From JBEKIK01 sp963838495 (lineage in GTDB: Bacteria > Planctomycetota > Planctomycetia > Pirellulales > Thermoguttaceae): 64,000 bases of DNA. This document shows positions 39,283 through 48,600 of the stretch, one piece after another. Below the pieces are notes generated by a model. It did not search any database and was not told where the DNA came from. It worked only from the letters and a program-made list of their open reading frames with translations. The stretch covers positions 434,001 through 498,000 of the forward strand of contig CAWIRC010000004.1 of NCBI GenBank assembly GCA_963838495.1, given 5' to 3'. Each line of letters begins with the position of its first letter. The stretch's first letter is position 1. The position numbers and the translations under genes were made by a program.

Positions 39283-40370
39283 AGATTGCCACAGTGCTCG
39301 GCACAAGGCCGGAAATCATCCGCCTCAGCCGGGTCATCGAAAAGATCGACACCTTGGCCGAACACGTGCTGATTCACACCGGCCAAAACTTCGATCCCAA
39401 TTTGAACGATATTTTTTTCCGCGATCTGGGCGTTCGTGCGCCGAACTATTACCTCGGCGCCCAGGGCGCCGGCTTCGGCGAGCAGGTGGGCATGATCCTG
39501 TCGCGGGTGGAAGGGGTGCTGGAAAAGGAGCGGCCCGACCGCCTGCTCATACTCGGCGACACCAACAGCGGGCTGGCCGCCTTTATCGCCAAGCGGATGG
39601 GCATTCCCGTCTATCACATGGAGGCCGGCAACCGCTGCTACGACGACCGCGTGCCCGAGGAAGTCAACCGCCGCGTGATCGATCACTCAAGCGACGTGCT
39701 CATGCCTTACACCGAACGCAGCCGGGCCAACCTGCTCCGCGAAGGCATAGCGGGCAATCGCATTTTCGTGACCGGCAATCCCATCCTGGAAGTCATAAAT
39801 CACTACCAGGACCGCATCCAGGCATCCGCGGCGCTGGCCGATTTGGGCGTGGAAAAGGACCGCTATTTCCTGGTGACAATGCATCGCGCCGAGAACGTGG
39901 ACATAGAATCGCGGCTCCGCGCCCTGACAACCGCGTTGGAAAACCTGCACCGCCAGTACGGTTATCCGATCGTATGCAGCCTGCACCCGCGCACGCGGAG
40001 CAAAATGACCTCTTTCGGACTTTCGACCGAAAGCGACGCGGTGCGATTCCTTCAACCATTGGGATTTTTCGACTTTATCGCCTTGGAGCGGGAGGCCTTT
40101 TGCGCGCTGAGCGACAGCGGCACCGTGCAGGAGGAATGCTGCATATTTCGCGTGCCCAACGTCACCATCCGCGACGTCACCGAGCGGCCCGAGACCGTCG
40201 AATGCGGCAGCAACATGCTTTCCGGGACCGATCCGGCGCTGATCATGCAAGCAGTCCGTCTGGTCACCGGCCAAGCGCGGCAGTGGACGCCCCCGAAGGA
40301 ATACCTTGAACAACATGTAAGTACGACGGTATTGAAAATTCTTCTCGGCTACAGTCATTTCAACTTGTAA
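39279..40370 (+). CDS. fnlC: FnlC/WbjD-like UDP-N-acetylglucosamine 2-epimerase family enzyme
   Basis: 363 residues, ATG 39279 overlapping the FnlA stop. VLGTRPEIIRLSRVI, HTGQNFDPNLNDIFF, GDTNSGLAAF, HMEAGNRCYDDRVPEE, HRAENVD and SDSGTVQEECC define the WecB-like 2-epimerase fold. HMEAGNRC with DDRVPEE (instead of RSFD-x-x-MPEE) and the 'GGG'-less ending are features of the WbjD/FnlC branch as I recall it. It performs the last C-2 epimerisation to UDP-L-FucNAc. Confidence 0.8.
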   Translation: MKIATVLGTRPEIIRLSRVIEKIDTLAEHVLIHTGQNFDPNLNDIFFRDLGVRAPNYYLGAQGAGFGEQVGMILSRVEGVLEKERPDRLLILGDTNSGLAAFIAKRMGIPVYHMEAGNRCYDDRVPEEVNRRVIDHSSDVLMPYTERSRANLLREGIAGNRIFVTGNPILEVINHYQDRIQASAALADLGVEKDRYFLVTMHRAENVDIESRLRALTTALENLHRQYGYPIVCSLHPRTRSKMTSFGLSTESDAVRFLQPLGFFDFIALEREAFCALSDSGTVQEECCIFRVPNVTIRDVTERPETVECGSNMLSGTDPALIMQAVRLVTGQARQWTPPKEYLEQHVSTTVLKILLGYSHFNL

Positions 40371-40393
40371 ATCGCATAAATAGACGTTGACCG

Positions 40394-41632
40394 ATGCGGA
40401 TACTGTTCATCACTCAATGGTATCGGCCGGAGCCGCTGACCTACCAAAGCGACCTTGCGGAGACCTTGCAAGCCCGGGGACACGAGGTCTTCGTGATGAC
40501 GGGTTTTCCAAATTGGCCCACGGGAAAGGTCATGGATGGTTACGCCATACGGCCATGGCAGCGGGAGAGGCTGGGCGGTGTGCAAGTCATCCGCATGCCG
40601 CTTTTTCCGGATCACAGCAAATCGGCTGGGCGAAGAGTGCTGAATTTTTCCTCGTTCGCCGCATCTTGTTTTTGCATCGGTCCCTGGCTGGTCCCGCATT
40701 GCGATCTTGTGTATTGCAATTTTCCTCCCGTCACTCTGGGAGCGCCGGCTTGGCTGCTTAGCAGCATGATGCGCGCCCCGTTGACGTTCGAAGTCCAGGA
40801 TCTTTGGCCGGAAACAATGCAGGCCACGGACATGGTGAACAATCCGCGGATATTAAAACTAGTGGACCGGATAGCAATGTGGGGATATCGCCGCGCCGCG
40901 GCCATCCGCGTAATCTCCCCCGGTTTCCGCGATCACCTGGTGGCCAAGGGAATACGTCCCGACAAGATTCACGTCATTCCCAACGAAGTCGATACCGAAC
41001 GTTATCGGCCCCGCCCGGCCGATCCCCAATTGGCCCGGGAACTTGGCCTTGCGGATAAGGTGAACATAATGTATGCGGGCACTATGGGCAAGGCGCAAGG
41101 GCTGGATACTCTGCTGGAGGCCGCCTACCTGGTTAAAGATTTGACCGACGTGCGTTTCGTGCTCATCGGCGACGGCACTGAAATAGAATCGTTAAAAGCC
41201 CTTGCTGCTGAAAAGCAGTTGAGCAACGTGAAATTCATGCCTCGCGTTTCGCCCGAAAAAATAGCGCAAATATATCCCTTTGCCGAACTGATGTTTGTCG
41301 CCACTCGCGACGATCCGCTGTTTCGCATAACCATACCTCATAAAATATACACTTACATGGCCAATTCCAAGCCGATTCTCGGGGCATTGGCGGGCAATCC
41401 CGCCGAGGTGATCCAATCCGCCGGAGCGGGCATTATTTGTCCGCCCGGCCAACCGCGAGCCTTGGCCGACGCCATCCGCACCTTTTTCGCGCTCACCCCC
41501 GAGCAACATCGAGCGATGGGGCAAAATGGTTTCCGCGTCGTGAGCGAAAACTACAACCGCAATTTGATCCTCGGCCGGGTGGAACAGCTTTTCAAGGAAA
41601 CGATCAAGAGGCACAAATCTAAAAAATGCTGA
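40394..41632 (+). CDS. wbuB: WbuB-like glycosyltransferase (probable L-fucosamine transferase, GT4)
   Basis: 412 residues. The N-terminus MRILFITQWYRPEPLTYQ, the block FEVQDLWPETMQATDMV, SPGFRDHLVAKGI and IPNEVDTERY are characteristic of WbuB/WbjE enzymes that follow fnlABC in O-antigen clusters. C-terminal GT4 residues PHKIYTYMANSKPILG are present. Expected to transfer L-FucNAc (or a derivative) to the lipid-linked glycan. Its position right after fnlC is the strongest support. Confidence 0.8.
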   Translation: MRILFITQWYRPEPLTYQSDLAETLQARGHEVFVMTGFPNWPTGKVMDGYAIRPWQRERLGGVQVIRMPLFPDHSKSAGRRVLNFSSFAASCFCIGPWLVPHCDLVYCNFPPVTLGAPAWLLSSMMRAPLTFEVQDLWPETMQATDMVNNPRILKLVDRIAMWGYRRAAAIRVISPGFRDHLVAKGIRPDKIHVIPNEVDTERYRPRPADPQLARELGLADKVNIMYAGTMGKAQGLDTLLEAAYLVKDLTDVRFVLIGDGTEIESLKALAAEKQLSNVKFMPRVSPEKIAQIYPFAELMFVATRDDPLFRITIPHKIYTYMANSKPILGALAGNPAEVIQSAGAGIICPPGQPRALADAIRTFFALTPEQHRAMGQNGFRVVSENYNRNLILGRVEQLFKETIKRHKSKKC

Positions 41633-42735
41633 ATAATCACGAGCGTCAAGAGCCAAAGGACCAACCGAGTGTTATGGACGCTTCCGCGTCATCTTCCGCT
41701 TCGCCGGCCCGCCGGGTGCTGATAACCGGGGCTTCAGGCGCTGTGGGCTGCGCAGTGGCAAAGAGGTTTTCGCAAGGTGGATATAGGGTGAGGGTTCTGG
41801 ACCAGTCGCCGTTCCCGGTTGCCCTGGCCGGCAGTGAACCGGAAATGTTTCGCGGAGACATCGGCGACACCGACCTGTTGCGGGCGGCCGTCGAGGGCGT
41901 CGATCTGGTCGTGCACATGGCCGCCAAGCTGCATATCAATAATCCCGATCCCTCCTTGAGAGACGAATATGTGCGCGTGAACGTGGAAGGAACGCGGCGA
42001 CTGGTTTCCGCGGCCGGCGCAGCCAAAGTTCCAAGATTCATTTTTTTCAGCACGATTTGCGTGTATGGAGCGAGCGTTCCGCCCAATATTTTCGACGAGG
42101 GTTCACCCATCAATCCCGATTCTTGGTATGCCGAAACGAAATACGAGGGCGAGCGAATCGTGCTGCAAAACATACCCGGCGTGGTTCTTCGCCCCGCCGC
42201 CATTTACGGGCCGCGGATGAAAGGGAACTATCTCCGCCTGCTGGGCACGTTGCGCAAAGGCTATTTCGTGGGAATCGGCCGCGGCGGCAATCGGCGCACG
42301 TTGATCTTCGACGAGGACCTGGCCGACGCCGCCTTCATCGTCGGTGAACATCACAAGGCCCTGGGACGGATATACAACGCCACCGACGGCCAGATCCATA
42401 CTTTCGCGGACATAGTGCAGGCGATGTGCCAAGCCCTGGGGAAAAAACCGCCGCGGTGGCGGCTGCCGGCTGCCCCTATAAAGGCCGCCGCCCGATTGGC
42501 CGAGTTGTGCTGTTCGGCGATCGGACGCCGCTGGCCGATTACTCCCGCGCTGGTAGATAAAATCATCGAAGACGCGGCGGTAAACGGGACGCGCCTGGAA
42601 AATGAATTGTCGTTTGCTCCAAAAGTGAATCTGCTAGATGGATGGCGAAAAGTCGTCGCCGCCGTATTTCCCGATTCGGCCTGTACAAAAAAGAGTCGTA
42701 ATATACCGGCGGCATTGTCTTCATGCCAATTGTGA
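41626..42735 (+). CDS. WbjF/WbpV-like NAD-dependent epimerase
   Basis: 369 residues if it starts at ATG 41626 (7-base overlap with wbuB); an ATG at 41674 (MDASAS) is an alternative that removes a Ser-rich leader. LITGASGAVGCAVAKRF is the NAD motif, FFSTICVYG and YAETKYEGE give the active-site Ser/Thr, Tyr and Lys. The place between wbuB and the initiating transferase matches wbjF in fucosamine-containing O-antigen loci. Reaction unassigned; probably a UDP-sugar 4-epimerase or 4-reductase providing the WbpL-type substrate. Confidence 0.75.
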   Translation: MLNNHERQEPKDQPSVMDASASSSASPARRVLITGASGAVGCAVAKRFSQGGYRVRVLDQSPFPVALAGSEPEMFRGDIGDTDLLRAAVEGVDLVVHMAAKLHINNPDPSLRDEYVRVNVEGTRRLVSAAGAAKVPRFIFFSTICVYGASVPPNIFDEGSPINPDSWYAETKYEGERIVLQNIPGVVLRPAAIYGPRMKGNYLRLLGTLRKGYFVGIGRGGNRRTLIFDEDLADAAFIVGEHHKALGRIYNATDGQIHTFADIVQAMCQALGKKPPRWRLPAAPIKAAARLAELCCSAIGRRWPITPALVDKIIEDAAVNGTRLENELSFAPKVNLLDGWRKVVAAVFPDSACTKKSRNIPAALSSCQL

Positions 42736-43766
42736 ATGTGCAAATAATACTGGTTTTCCTAGGGATTGCGGCGATTTCCGCAGTCTTGGTGGGCATTTTG
42801 CGCCGATTGGCGCTGGGATGGCAGATTTTGGACGTTCCCAACCAGCGCAGTTCGCACGAGTCGCCTACGCCTCGGGGCGGCGGCTTGGCAATCGTGGTGC
42901 TGAGCCTGGCGGGTTATTCGGGCTATGGATTGTGGTTGGCAGCGCCTCCCAAGGCAATCATATATATATATCTTGCAGGCGCAGCTTTGATCGCCTTGAT
43001 TAGCTGGATCGACGACGTGCGCGGCTTGCCCAACCGGGTGCGTTTCGGCGTGCATCTGCTAAGCGCGATTTTAATCATCCTTGGCATCGGTGCCGCCTGG
43101 AAAATCGTGGCCGTGCCTTTTTTCGGCGACGTGGCTTTGGGCATGCTGGGCACGGTTCTCGCCCTATTCTGGATCGTGGGCCTTACGAACACTTATAATT
43201 TCATGGACGGCATCGACGGAATCGCCGCGGCGCAGGCATTGATGGCCGGAGCGGGTTGGATGATTCTAGGCGCCATGAGCGATCAAGGGGATTGCGTGGC
43301 GATTGGATTGCTGATCGCCGCCGCCAGCGCGGGATTTTTGTGGTGGAATCTTCCGCCCGCGAAAATTTTCATGGGCGACGTGGGCAGCGCTTTTTTGGGT
43401 TTCACGTTCGCCGTTCTTCCGGTAATCGCCGCGCAACGAAATAATCGCCTGGCGGCGGCCGGCATGATACTTGTGTGGCCGTTTGTTTTCGATTCGGTTT
43501 TCACCCTGTTGCGCCGCCTGAGCAAAGGCGAAAACATATTTCAAGCACACCGATCGCATCTATATCAGCGGCTCGTGCAGAACGGTTGGACGCATGGGCA
43601 GGTTAGCTCTTTATACGCGGCGCTGGCCGGCATAGGCATCGTGCCAGCCGCCATGTTTGTGCGTTGGCCGATGGCGGGATCGTGGTTAATCGTCATATTG
43701 CTTCCCCTGTTGGCCGTGGGATTGTGGTCGCTGGTGGTTCATCAGGAAAAAGTATTCATCGGATAA
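42723..43766 (+). CDS. WbpL/WecA-like undecaprenyl-phosphate sugar-1-phosphate transferase
   Basis: 347 residues, about 10 membrane helices; overlaps the epimerase gene by 13 bases. Family motifs: VPNQRSSHESPTPRGGG near residue 38, WIDDVRGLPNRVRF (the Asp-Asp), LTNTYNFMDGIDGIA, and FMGDVGSAFLGF, plus the C-terminal HRSHLYQRLVQNGW. It begins each repeat unit by moving a HexNAc-1-phosphate onto undecaprenyl phosphate at the inner membrane. SSHE-x-PTPRGGG and the order after wbjF-like gene favour WbpL over WecA. Confidence 0.9.
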   Translation: MPIVNVQIILVFLGIAAISAVLVGILRRLALGWQILDVPNQRSSHESPTPRGGGLAIVVLSLAGYSGYGLWLAAPPKAIIYIYLAGAALIALISWIDDVRGLPNRVRFGVHLLSAILIILGIGAAWKIVAVPFFGDVALGMLGTVLALFWIVGLTNTYNFMDGIDGIAAAQALMAGAGWMILGAMSDQGDCVAIGLLIAAASAGFLWWNLPPAKIFMGDVGSAFLGFTFAVLPVIAAQRNNRLAAAGMILVWPFVFDSVFTLLRRLSKGENIFQAHRSHLYQRLVQNGWTHGQVSSLYAALAGIGIVPAAMFVRWPMAGSWLIVILLPLLAVGLWSLVVHQEKVFIG

Positions 43767-43814
43767 TGTATAACATTGGTTTTCAAGCGATTAATTGCGC
43801 AGGCGTCTCAATGA

Positions 43815-44852
43815 ATGACAATACGCCCGCCGAACTGTGGAAAAAAACCGTTGCCGGAAGTAACGCATAAAACGCCGCCCCGCTGGATGGATGGGCTGTT
43901 GATAGCCGGCGAACTGCTGGCCAAGAGGTTATACAGGCAATCCGCCTGGCTGCGAAAAGAGATCGAACTTTTTCGCTGGAGAGACAAGCCCCGGGTGCAA
44001 ACTGCGAAAAGGGAGGAATTAAAGCAATACCTTCGCGAAATCGGGGTCAACAAAGGGGCGCTTGTGATGGCCCATACCGCGGTATCCGATTTGCGATTAT
44101 ATGATGAATCGCCGGGCCGGGCCGTTCCCGGCGGTTTTTTGGCGGCGGCCAACAATTTGGTCAACGATCTGCTCGAACTGGTCGGGCCGGAGGGCACGTT
44201 GGTCATGCCCGCCCACGCGCATTATCAAGGCGAGGATGCTTTGCTCAGTTCCAAAGAGCGCGAGCGGACGATATTTTACGATCCGCAGTCCACGCCCTGC
44301 GGGGTGGGATTGGCAAACGAACTGTTTTGGCGGCGAAAAGGCGTTTTGCGCAGCCTGCATCCCTACAATTCCCTGGCGGCTTGCGGCTCATTGGCCGATG
44401 AACTTTTGCACAACAATCTCAACCATGACAAGCCCTTGCCGCACGGCATATATTCGGGGTATTATCGTTTTTCGCTGAAAAACGGGCTGGTCATCAGCAT
44501 CGGCGTGCCCTTGCAAAACAGCATGACGCTGATGCACGCTCCTGAAGAAGTCCGCGACCAGGATTGGCCCATTAAAGATTTCTTCGAAGAGCGGCGCTAC
44601 CTGGTGCGGATCAACGGCCGGGATGAACAGCACGTTGTTCGCCAGCGCCGCCCGGAGTACGGCATGTATTGCATTTGCGTGCGCAAGGCGTTTCGCGACT
44701 TGTTGCGCGAGGGGATCGTGCACGAAGCCTCGGTGGGCAGCGTCCGCGTCAACTGGGCCCGGAGCGGGGAAGTGTTCGATTTCTTCATGACGCGCAACAA
44801 AAACTCGCATTATCCGTATTACGGCGTTAGGTCCATTCGAGCGGTGAATTAA
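43815..44852 (+). CDS. AAC(3)-fold N-acyltransferase
   Basis: 345 residues. GVNKGALVMAHTAVSDL, GPEGTLVMPAHAHYQG, FYDPQSTPCGVGLANELFWRRKGVLRS-type sequence and a late GVPLQNSMTLMHAPEE (His) fit the aminoglycoside-3-N-acetyltransferase fold. In polysaccharide clusters these proteins N-acylate amino sugars; a drug-resistance role is not implied. The 5' end is doubtful: an ATG at 43811 in another frame encodes a natural-looking MNDNTPAELWKK that runs into an A7 tract (43840-43846), so the gene may start at 43811 with a one-base indel in that tract. It opens the acyl block described under findings. Confidence 0.8.
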   Translation: MTIRPPNCGKKPLPEVTHKTPPRWMDGLLIAGELLAKRLYRQSAWLRKEIELFRWRDKPRVQTAKREELKQYLREIGVNKGALVMAHTAVSDLRLYDESPGRAVPGGFLAAANNLVNDLLELVGPEGTLVMPAHAHYQGEDALLSSKERERTIFYDPQSTPCGVGLANELFWRRKGVLRSLHPYNSLAACGSLADELLHNNLNHDKPLPHGIYSGYYRFSLKNGLVISIGVPLQNSMTLMHAPEEVRDQDWPIKDFFEERRYLVRINGRDEQHVVRQRRPEYGMYCICVRKAFRDLLREGIVHEASVGSVRVNWARSGEVFDFFMTRNKNSHYPYYGVRSIRAVN

Positions 44853-44855
44853 ACA

Positions 44856-45899
44856 ATGAGCGATTTCTCCGATCTGCAAATCCTGGGAAAAGTTGCCGGC
44901 CGCGCAGTATATCGACGCTCAAGGGAGATTGTATATTTCCCGGCTTTACGATATTTTCCGGTCCGACGACGGCGGCGCCGTCTGGCAACTGGACAGCGCA
45001 GTCCCCATATCGAGATACAAGCACACTTTGGCCCGCTCGCCCCTGGTGGCAAGGCTGCTGCGATATAATGTGGCCGTATTTCAGATCATGGACGACGGAA
45101 CGCGGATTGCCATCGCCCGGGAAGGCATTTACCGGGCCGATCCCGGCGAATCGCAAATGTCCCTCTCTTTCCGCATCAAGCGCGGGTCCCGGCCCATGAA
45201 CATCTGCGTGGACGGTTCCCGGGTGATCTTCGGCGAGTACGGAGATAGTTATAAGGATTTGGAACCATATATTTATGTTTCCGAAGACCGGGGACGAACT
45301 TTTGAGGTCGCCTATACCTTCCCTCGCGGGAGCATCCGCCACGTGCATAACATAATCGTCGATCCCTACGGCGATCATTATTGGGTTCTTGTCGGAGATT
45401 ATGACACGCAGCCGGGAATAGGCGTCCTTTACAAGGATCTTAAGACCATAGATTGGCTTCGCGCGGGGATCCGGAATCGCGGGCGGTGCGCGCCATCATC
45501 AAACCCGATTGCCTGCTCTACGGCACCGATTCGGACATGACCCGTAACTACATCATTAGGCTGGAAAAACATTCCGGCAAAATGACAAAATTGCTTGAAG
45601 TCGAAGGCAGTTCCCTATGCGCCGCCTCGTTTGGTCCGGTTATGGCCATATCCACATGCGTGGAACCCAATCCCTGCTGCCCCTCGAAAGAATGCTCGAT
45701 ATATCTCAGCAGGGACAGCGATGCCTGGAAACGCGTCATGCCCCATCGAAAAGATCGCTATCAACCTTTCTTGTTCCAATACGGGACATTGGTGCTGCCG
45801 TTCGCCTGCAACAAACAACCCATCGGCATGTTCAGCGGACAAGCGGTCATAGGCGGGCATAATCTGGTTACACTGTTGAATTTCGGCGGAAAGGAATAA
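44856..45899 (+). CDS. Asp-box (BNR) beta-propeller-like protein, doubly frameshifted
   Basis: 348 residues if two indels are repaired: one around 44895-44906 (GCCGGCCGCG, two bases missing or one extra) and a missing G in the run at 45465-45468. Asp-box motifs are visible: FRSDDGGAVWQL, YVSEDRGRTFEVAY and YLSRDSDAWKRV, the S-x-D-x-G-x-x-W/F turn of sialidase-like propellers. No signal peptide, so it is probably cytoplasmic. Asp-box propellers occur in glycosidases and in proteins without enzymatic activity; no catalytic set is recognised here. It lies 3 bases after the acyltransferase gene, so a shared role is plausible. Confidence 0.7.
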
Positions 45900-45903
45900 A
45901 TCC

Positions 45904-46670
45904 ATGCAATTAACTGGGATCCGCGCAATTGTCACAGGGGCGAACGGGGGTATCGGTCTGGCCGCGGTAAAGGCCCTTCTTGCCGCCGGCGCGGCCAAGG
46001 TCGGCATGTTGCGCGCAATCGCGAAAAACTCGACGCCGCCCTTGCCCAACTGCAACCGGATCAACCGGACCCGCGGATCATTGCCATGCTGGCCGACGTC
46101 CGCGACGCCGAGGCTTTGACTAGGGAATTCGGCACTTTCGTGCAACAAGCCGGCGGATTGGAGGTCTTGATTAACAACGCCGGCGTGCTTATCGACGGCG
46201 CCTTGCTCAGTTTTTCATTCCGCGGCATAAAACGATACTCGCAAGAAGACTGGCAAACCAGCATCGACACGAATTTAAAGGGCCCTTTTTTGTGCACGCA
46301 GTTGGCCGTGGAGCACATGTTCCGCAAAAGATGCAAGGGCGTGATCATCAATATCAGTTCCATCTCCCGGATGGGACGCGCCGGGCAGACCGCCTATAGC
46401 GCCAGCAAAGGGGGCCTTACCTCCATGACCTTTACCCTTGCCCAGGAACTGATGCCCTATAACATTCGCTGCGTGGCGATAGCGCCGGGCCTGGTGCAAA
46501 CCCCCATGGCCGACAAAATTCCCGAGGACGCCCGTAAAAAAATGATTTCCAACACGGCCGTGGGCAGGATGGGACAGCCCGAAGAAATCGCACATGGCAT
46601 ATTGTTTTGCATCGAGAACGAATTCTTCAACGGCCGGGTCCTGGAACTCGACGGCGGCGCGCTGGGCTGA
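45904..46670 (+). CDS. Short-chain dehydrogenase/reductase (FabG-like), frameshifted
   Basis: 255 residues if one G is restored at 46010-46011 (ATGTTGCGCGC to ATGTTGGCGCGC). Start ATG 45904 with AAAGGA upstream, 4 bases after the propeller gene. AIVTGANGGIGLAAVKALL, then ARNREKLDAALAQL, LINNAGVL, SSISRMGRAGQTAYSASKGG (Ser-Tyr-Lys) and APGLVQTPM: classical SDR of FabG type. With an acyl carrier protein and acyl ligase immediately downstream, reduction of a 3-oxoacyl-ACP (or an aldehyde) is the likely chemistry; inference. Confidence 0.88.
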
Positions 46671-46715
46671 TATAATCCGGATTTCCAAGAGTAAATGAAA
46701 GGATAAGATTGCACG

Positions 46716-46955
46716 ATGGCGACAAGCGAGCGGCTGGCTAACATATTTAATAAAGCATTCGGTCTCGACGTCAATTCTTTTTCGCCGAACCTGGCACCCG
46801 AAGACGTTCCCAACTGGGATTCCATCGGCCACATGAATCTGGTTATGTACCTGGAGCAGGAATTCAATCAGCGCTTCGACGTGGACGAGATCATGGAAAT
46901 GAGTTCGCCCGCGAAAATCATGGAAATTCTTGCGGCAAAAGGCGTTGCCGGTTGA
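46716..46955 (+). CDS. Acyl carrier protein
   Basis: 79 residues, acidic, helical, with WDSIGHMNLVMYLEQEF: the phosphopantetheine attachment Ser is Ser36 in Asp-Ser-Ile. AAAGGA lies about 12 bases upstream. Not the housekeeping ACP (which carries DSL and is coupled to fabF); this is a dedicated carrier. The stop overlaps the start of the ligase gene (TTGA), so ligase and carrier are translationally coupled. Confidence 0.9.
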   Translation: MATSERLANIFNKAFGLDVNSFSPNLAPEDVPNWDSIGHMNLVMYLEQEFNQRFDVDEIMEMSSPAKIMEILAAKGVAG

Positions 46956-48500
46956 CTGCTCAAGATCCTAATATCGCCGAAAAAATTCTTTCCGGCGGCC
47001 GGCCGCAGCGGCCCGCGATCTACTTCGGCGACAAGCTCATCACCTACGGCCAGTTGCGCGGCGGCATACGCCTGGGGCGCAAGGCTAATAGGACTCGGTT
47101 TTTCGCGGGGCGACCGGATCGGTCTGCTCGCCGAAAACGGCCCTTTTTTCATCGCCGCCTATCTAGGTATAATTCGCGCCGGGTTGTGCGCGGTCCCGTT
47201 TCCCGTCGATTGCAATGAAAAAACCGTGGAGCGGATAGCCGCTACTGCCGGCATGAGGATGATGCTGATGTCCGCACGTTTTCGCCCCCGGTTGGAAGCG
47301 CTTGCAAAGCGCCTGGGCCTGGCGCTGGAAGACGAGTCTTCCGTCTCGGCCGATTCGGCGTCGATGCCCGCCCGGGGCGATACCCAATGCGCGTTTCCCG
47401 CCGTTGATCCGCGCCGCGACCTTGCCGCCGTGATGCTCACTTCCGGCTCGACCGGCGAGTCCAAGGGCGTAATGGTTACGCATCGCAATATCGAATCCAA
47501 TTCCTGCGACATCATTCAATATCTGGGTCTTGGCCCTGAGGACAAGACCATGACGGTGCTTCCTTTTTACTATTGCTATGGCATGTCGCTTTTGCACACG
47601 CATCTTATGGCCGGCGGGTCGCTGGTGTTGAACAACCGCTTCATGTTTCCCGAAAAGGTGCTGGACGAGATGGCCGAGAAGCGTTGTACCGGTTTTGCCG
47701 GAGTGCCATCGACGTATCAAATCCTGCTGAGGCGCACGCATTTTGCCCAGCGGCAGTTTCCCGAGCTGCGCTGGCTCCAACAGGCCGGGGGCAAATTGCC
47801 CAATCCGTTCATTCAGGAGATACGCCGGGCATTCCCCCAGATGCGCTTGTTCGTGATGTACGGGCAGACCGAGGCCACCGCCCGGCTGAGTTACTTGCCG
47901 CCGGAACTGTTGGACGAAAAACTCGGCTCCATCGGCAAGGGCCTGCCCGGCTCGCGATTGGAAGTGCTCAAGGCGGACGGATCGCCCGTGCGCCCGGGCA
48001 CCGATGAAGTTGGCGAGATCGTGGCCTCGGGCGACAACATTACGCCGGGCTACTTGAACGACCCCGAAGAAACCGCCCGCTTTTTCCGCGACGGCCGGCT
48101 TTTCACCGGCGACATGGCCCGGCTGGACCGGGACGGTTATATTTTCATCGTGGAGCGGGCCCGCGATTTTATCAAGGCCATGGGCAACCGTGTCAGCCCC
48201 AAGGAAATCGAGGAAGTTTTAAGCCAGATGCCCCAGGTGGTCGAAGCGGCGGTGATCGGCGTGCCCGATGAAATCTGGGGCGAGGCAATTAAAGCTTATA
48301 TAACCACCGCCCGGACCGGTCAATTATCGGTCGAAGACGTGCGCAATCATTGCCTCGGCCAACTACCCAATTACAAGGTGCCCGAATACGTCGAATTTCT
48401 TCCCCAACTGCCCAAGACCGCCAACGGGAAAGTGGCAAAAGATGTTTTACGGAAGATGTCCGCGAACGTCCCCTCTACCTTCGGGAGAGGGTTAGGGTGA
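46952..48500 (+). CDS. Acyl-AMP ligase (AMP-dependent synthetase), frameshifted
   Basis: 516 residues if a GC dinucleotide is restored at 47056-47060 (TTGCGCGGCGGC to TTGCGCGCGGCGGC). First frame gives PAIYFGDKLITYGQLR; the second continues AAAYAWGARLIGLGF, RGDRIGLLAENGPFF, then MLTSGSTGESKGVMVTHRN (nucleotide loop), VMYGQTEATARLSYLPPE, GDMARLDRDGYIFIVERARDF and KTANGKVAKDVLRK with the catalytic Lys. It adenylates a carboxylic acid and probably loads it onto the coupled ACP. TTG start overlaps the ACP stop. The last ten codons and the stop lie inside a REP-like repeat, so the natural C-terminus may have been altered by it. Confidence 0.88.
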
Positions 48501-48588
48501 GGGCTGGACAGTTTAAACACAACATCATTTTCTGCGGCGGAATCCACGATGCCCTCACCCCCGGCCCCTCTCCCAAAGGGAGAGGGGA
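48469..48588. repeat. Inverted pair of REP-like palindromes (BIME-like)
   Basis: Two copies face each other: 48469-48504 (reverse of GCCCTCACCCTAACCCTCTC, with a TTCG loop) and 48551-48588 (GCCCTCACCC...CTCTCCCAAAGGGAGAGGGG), 46 bases apart. The first overlaps the end of the ligase gene and supplies its stop; the second ends 12 bases before the LuxE start and supplies the GGGAGAGGGG purine stretch. Confidence 0.85.
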
Positions 48589-48600
48589 TATAATAATAAA

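Noticed and set aside
43815..44852. Aminoglycoside resistance gene
   Set aside because: The AAC(3) fold is clear, but the gene sits in a polysaccharide cluster where such proteins acylate sugars. Nothing supports drug resistance.
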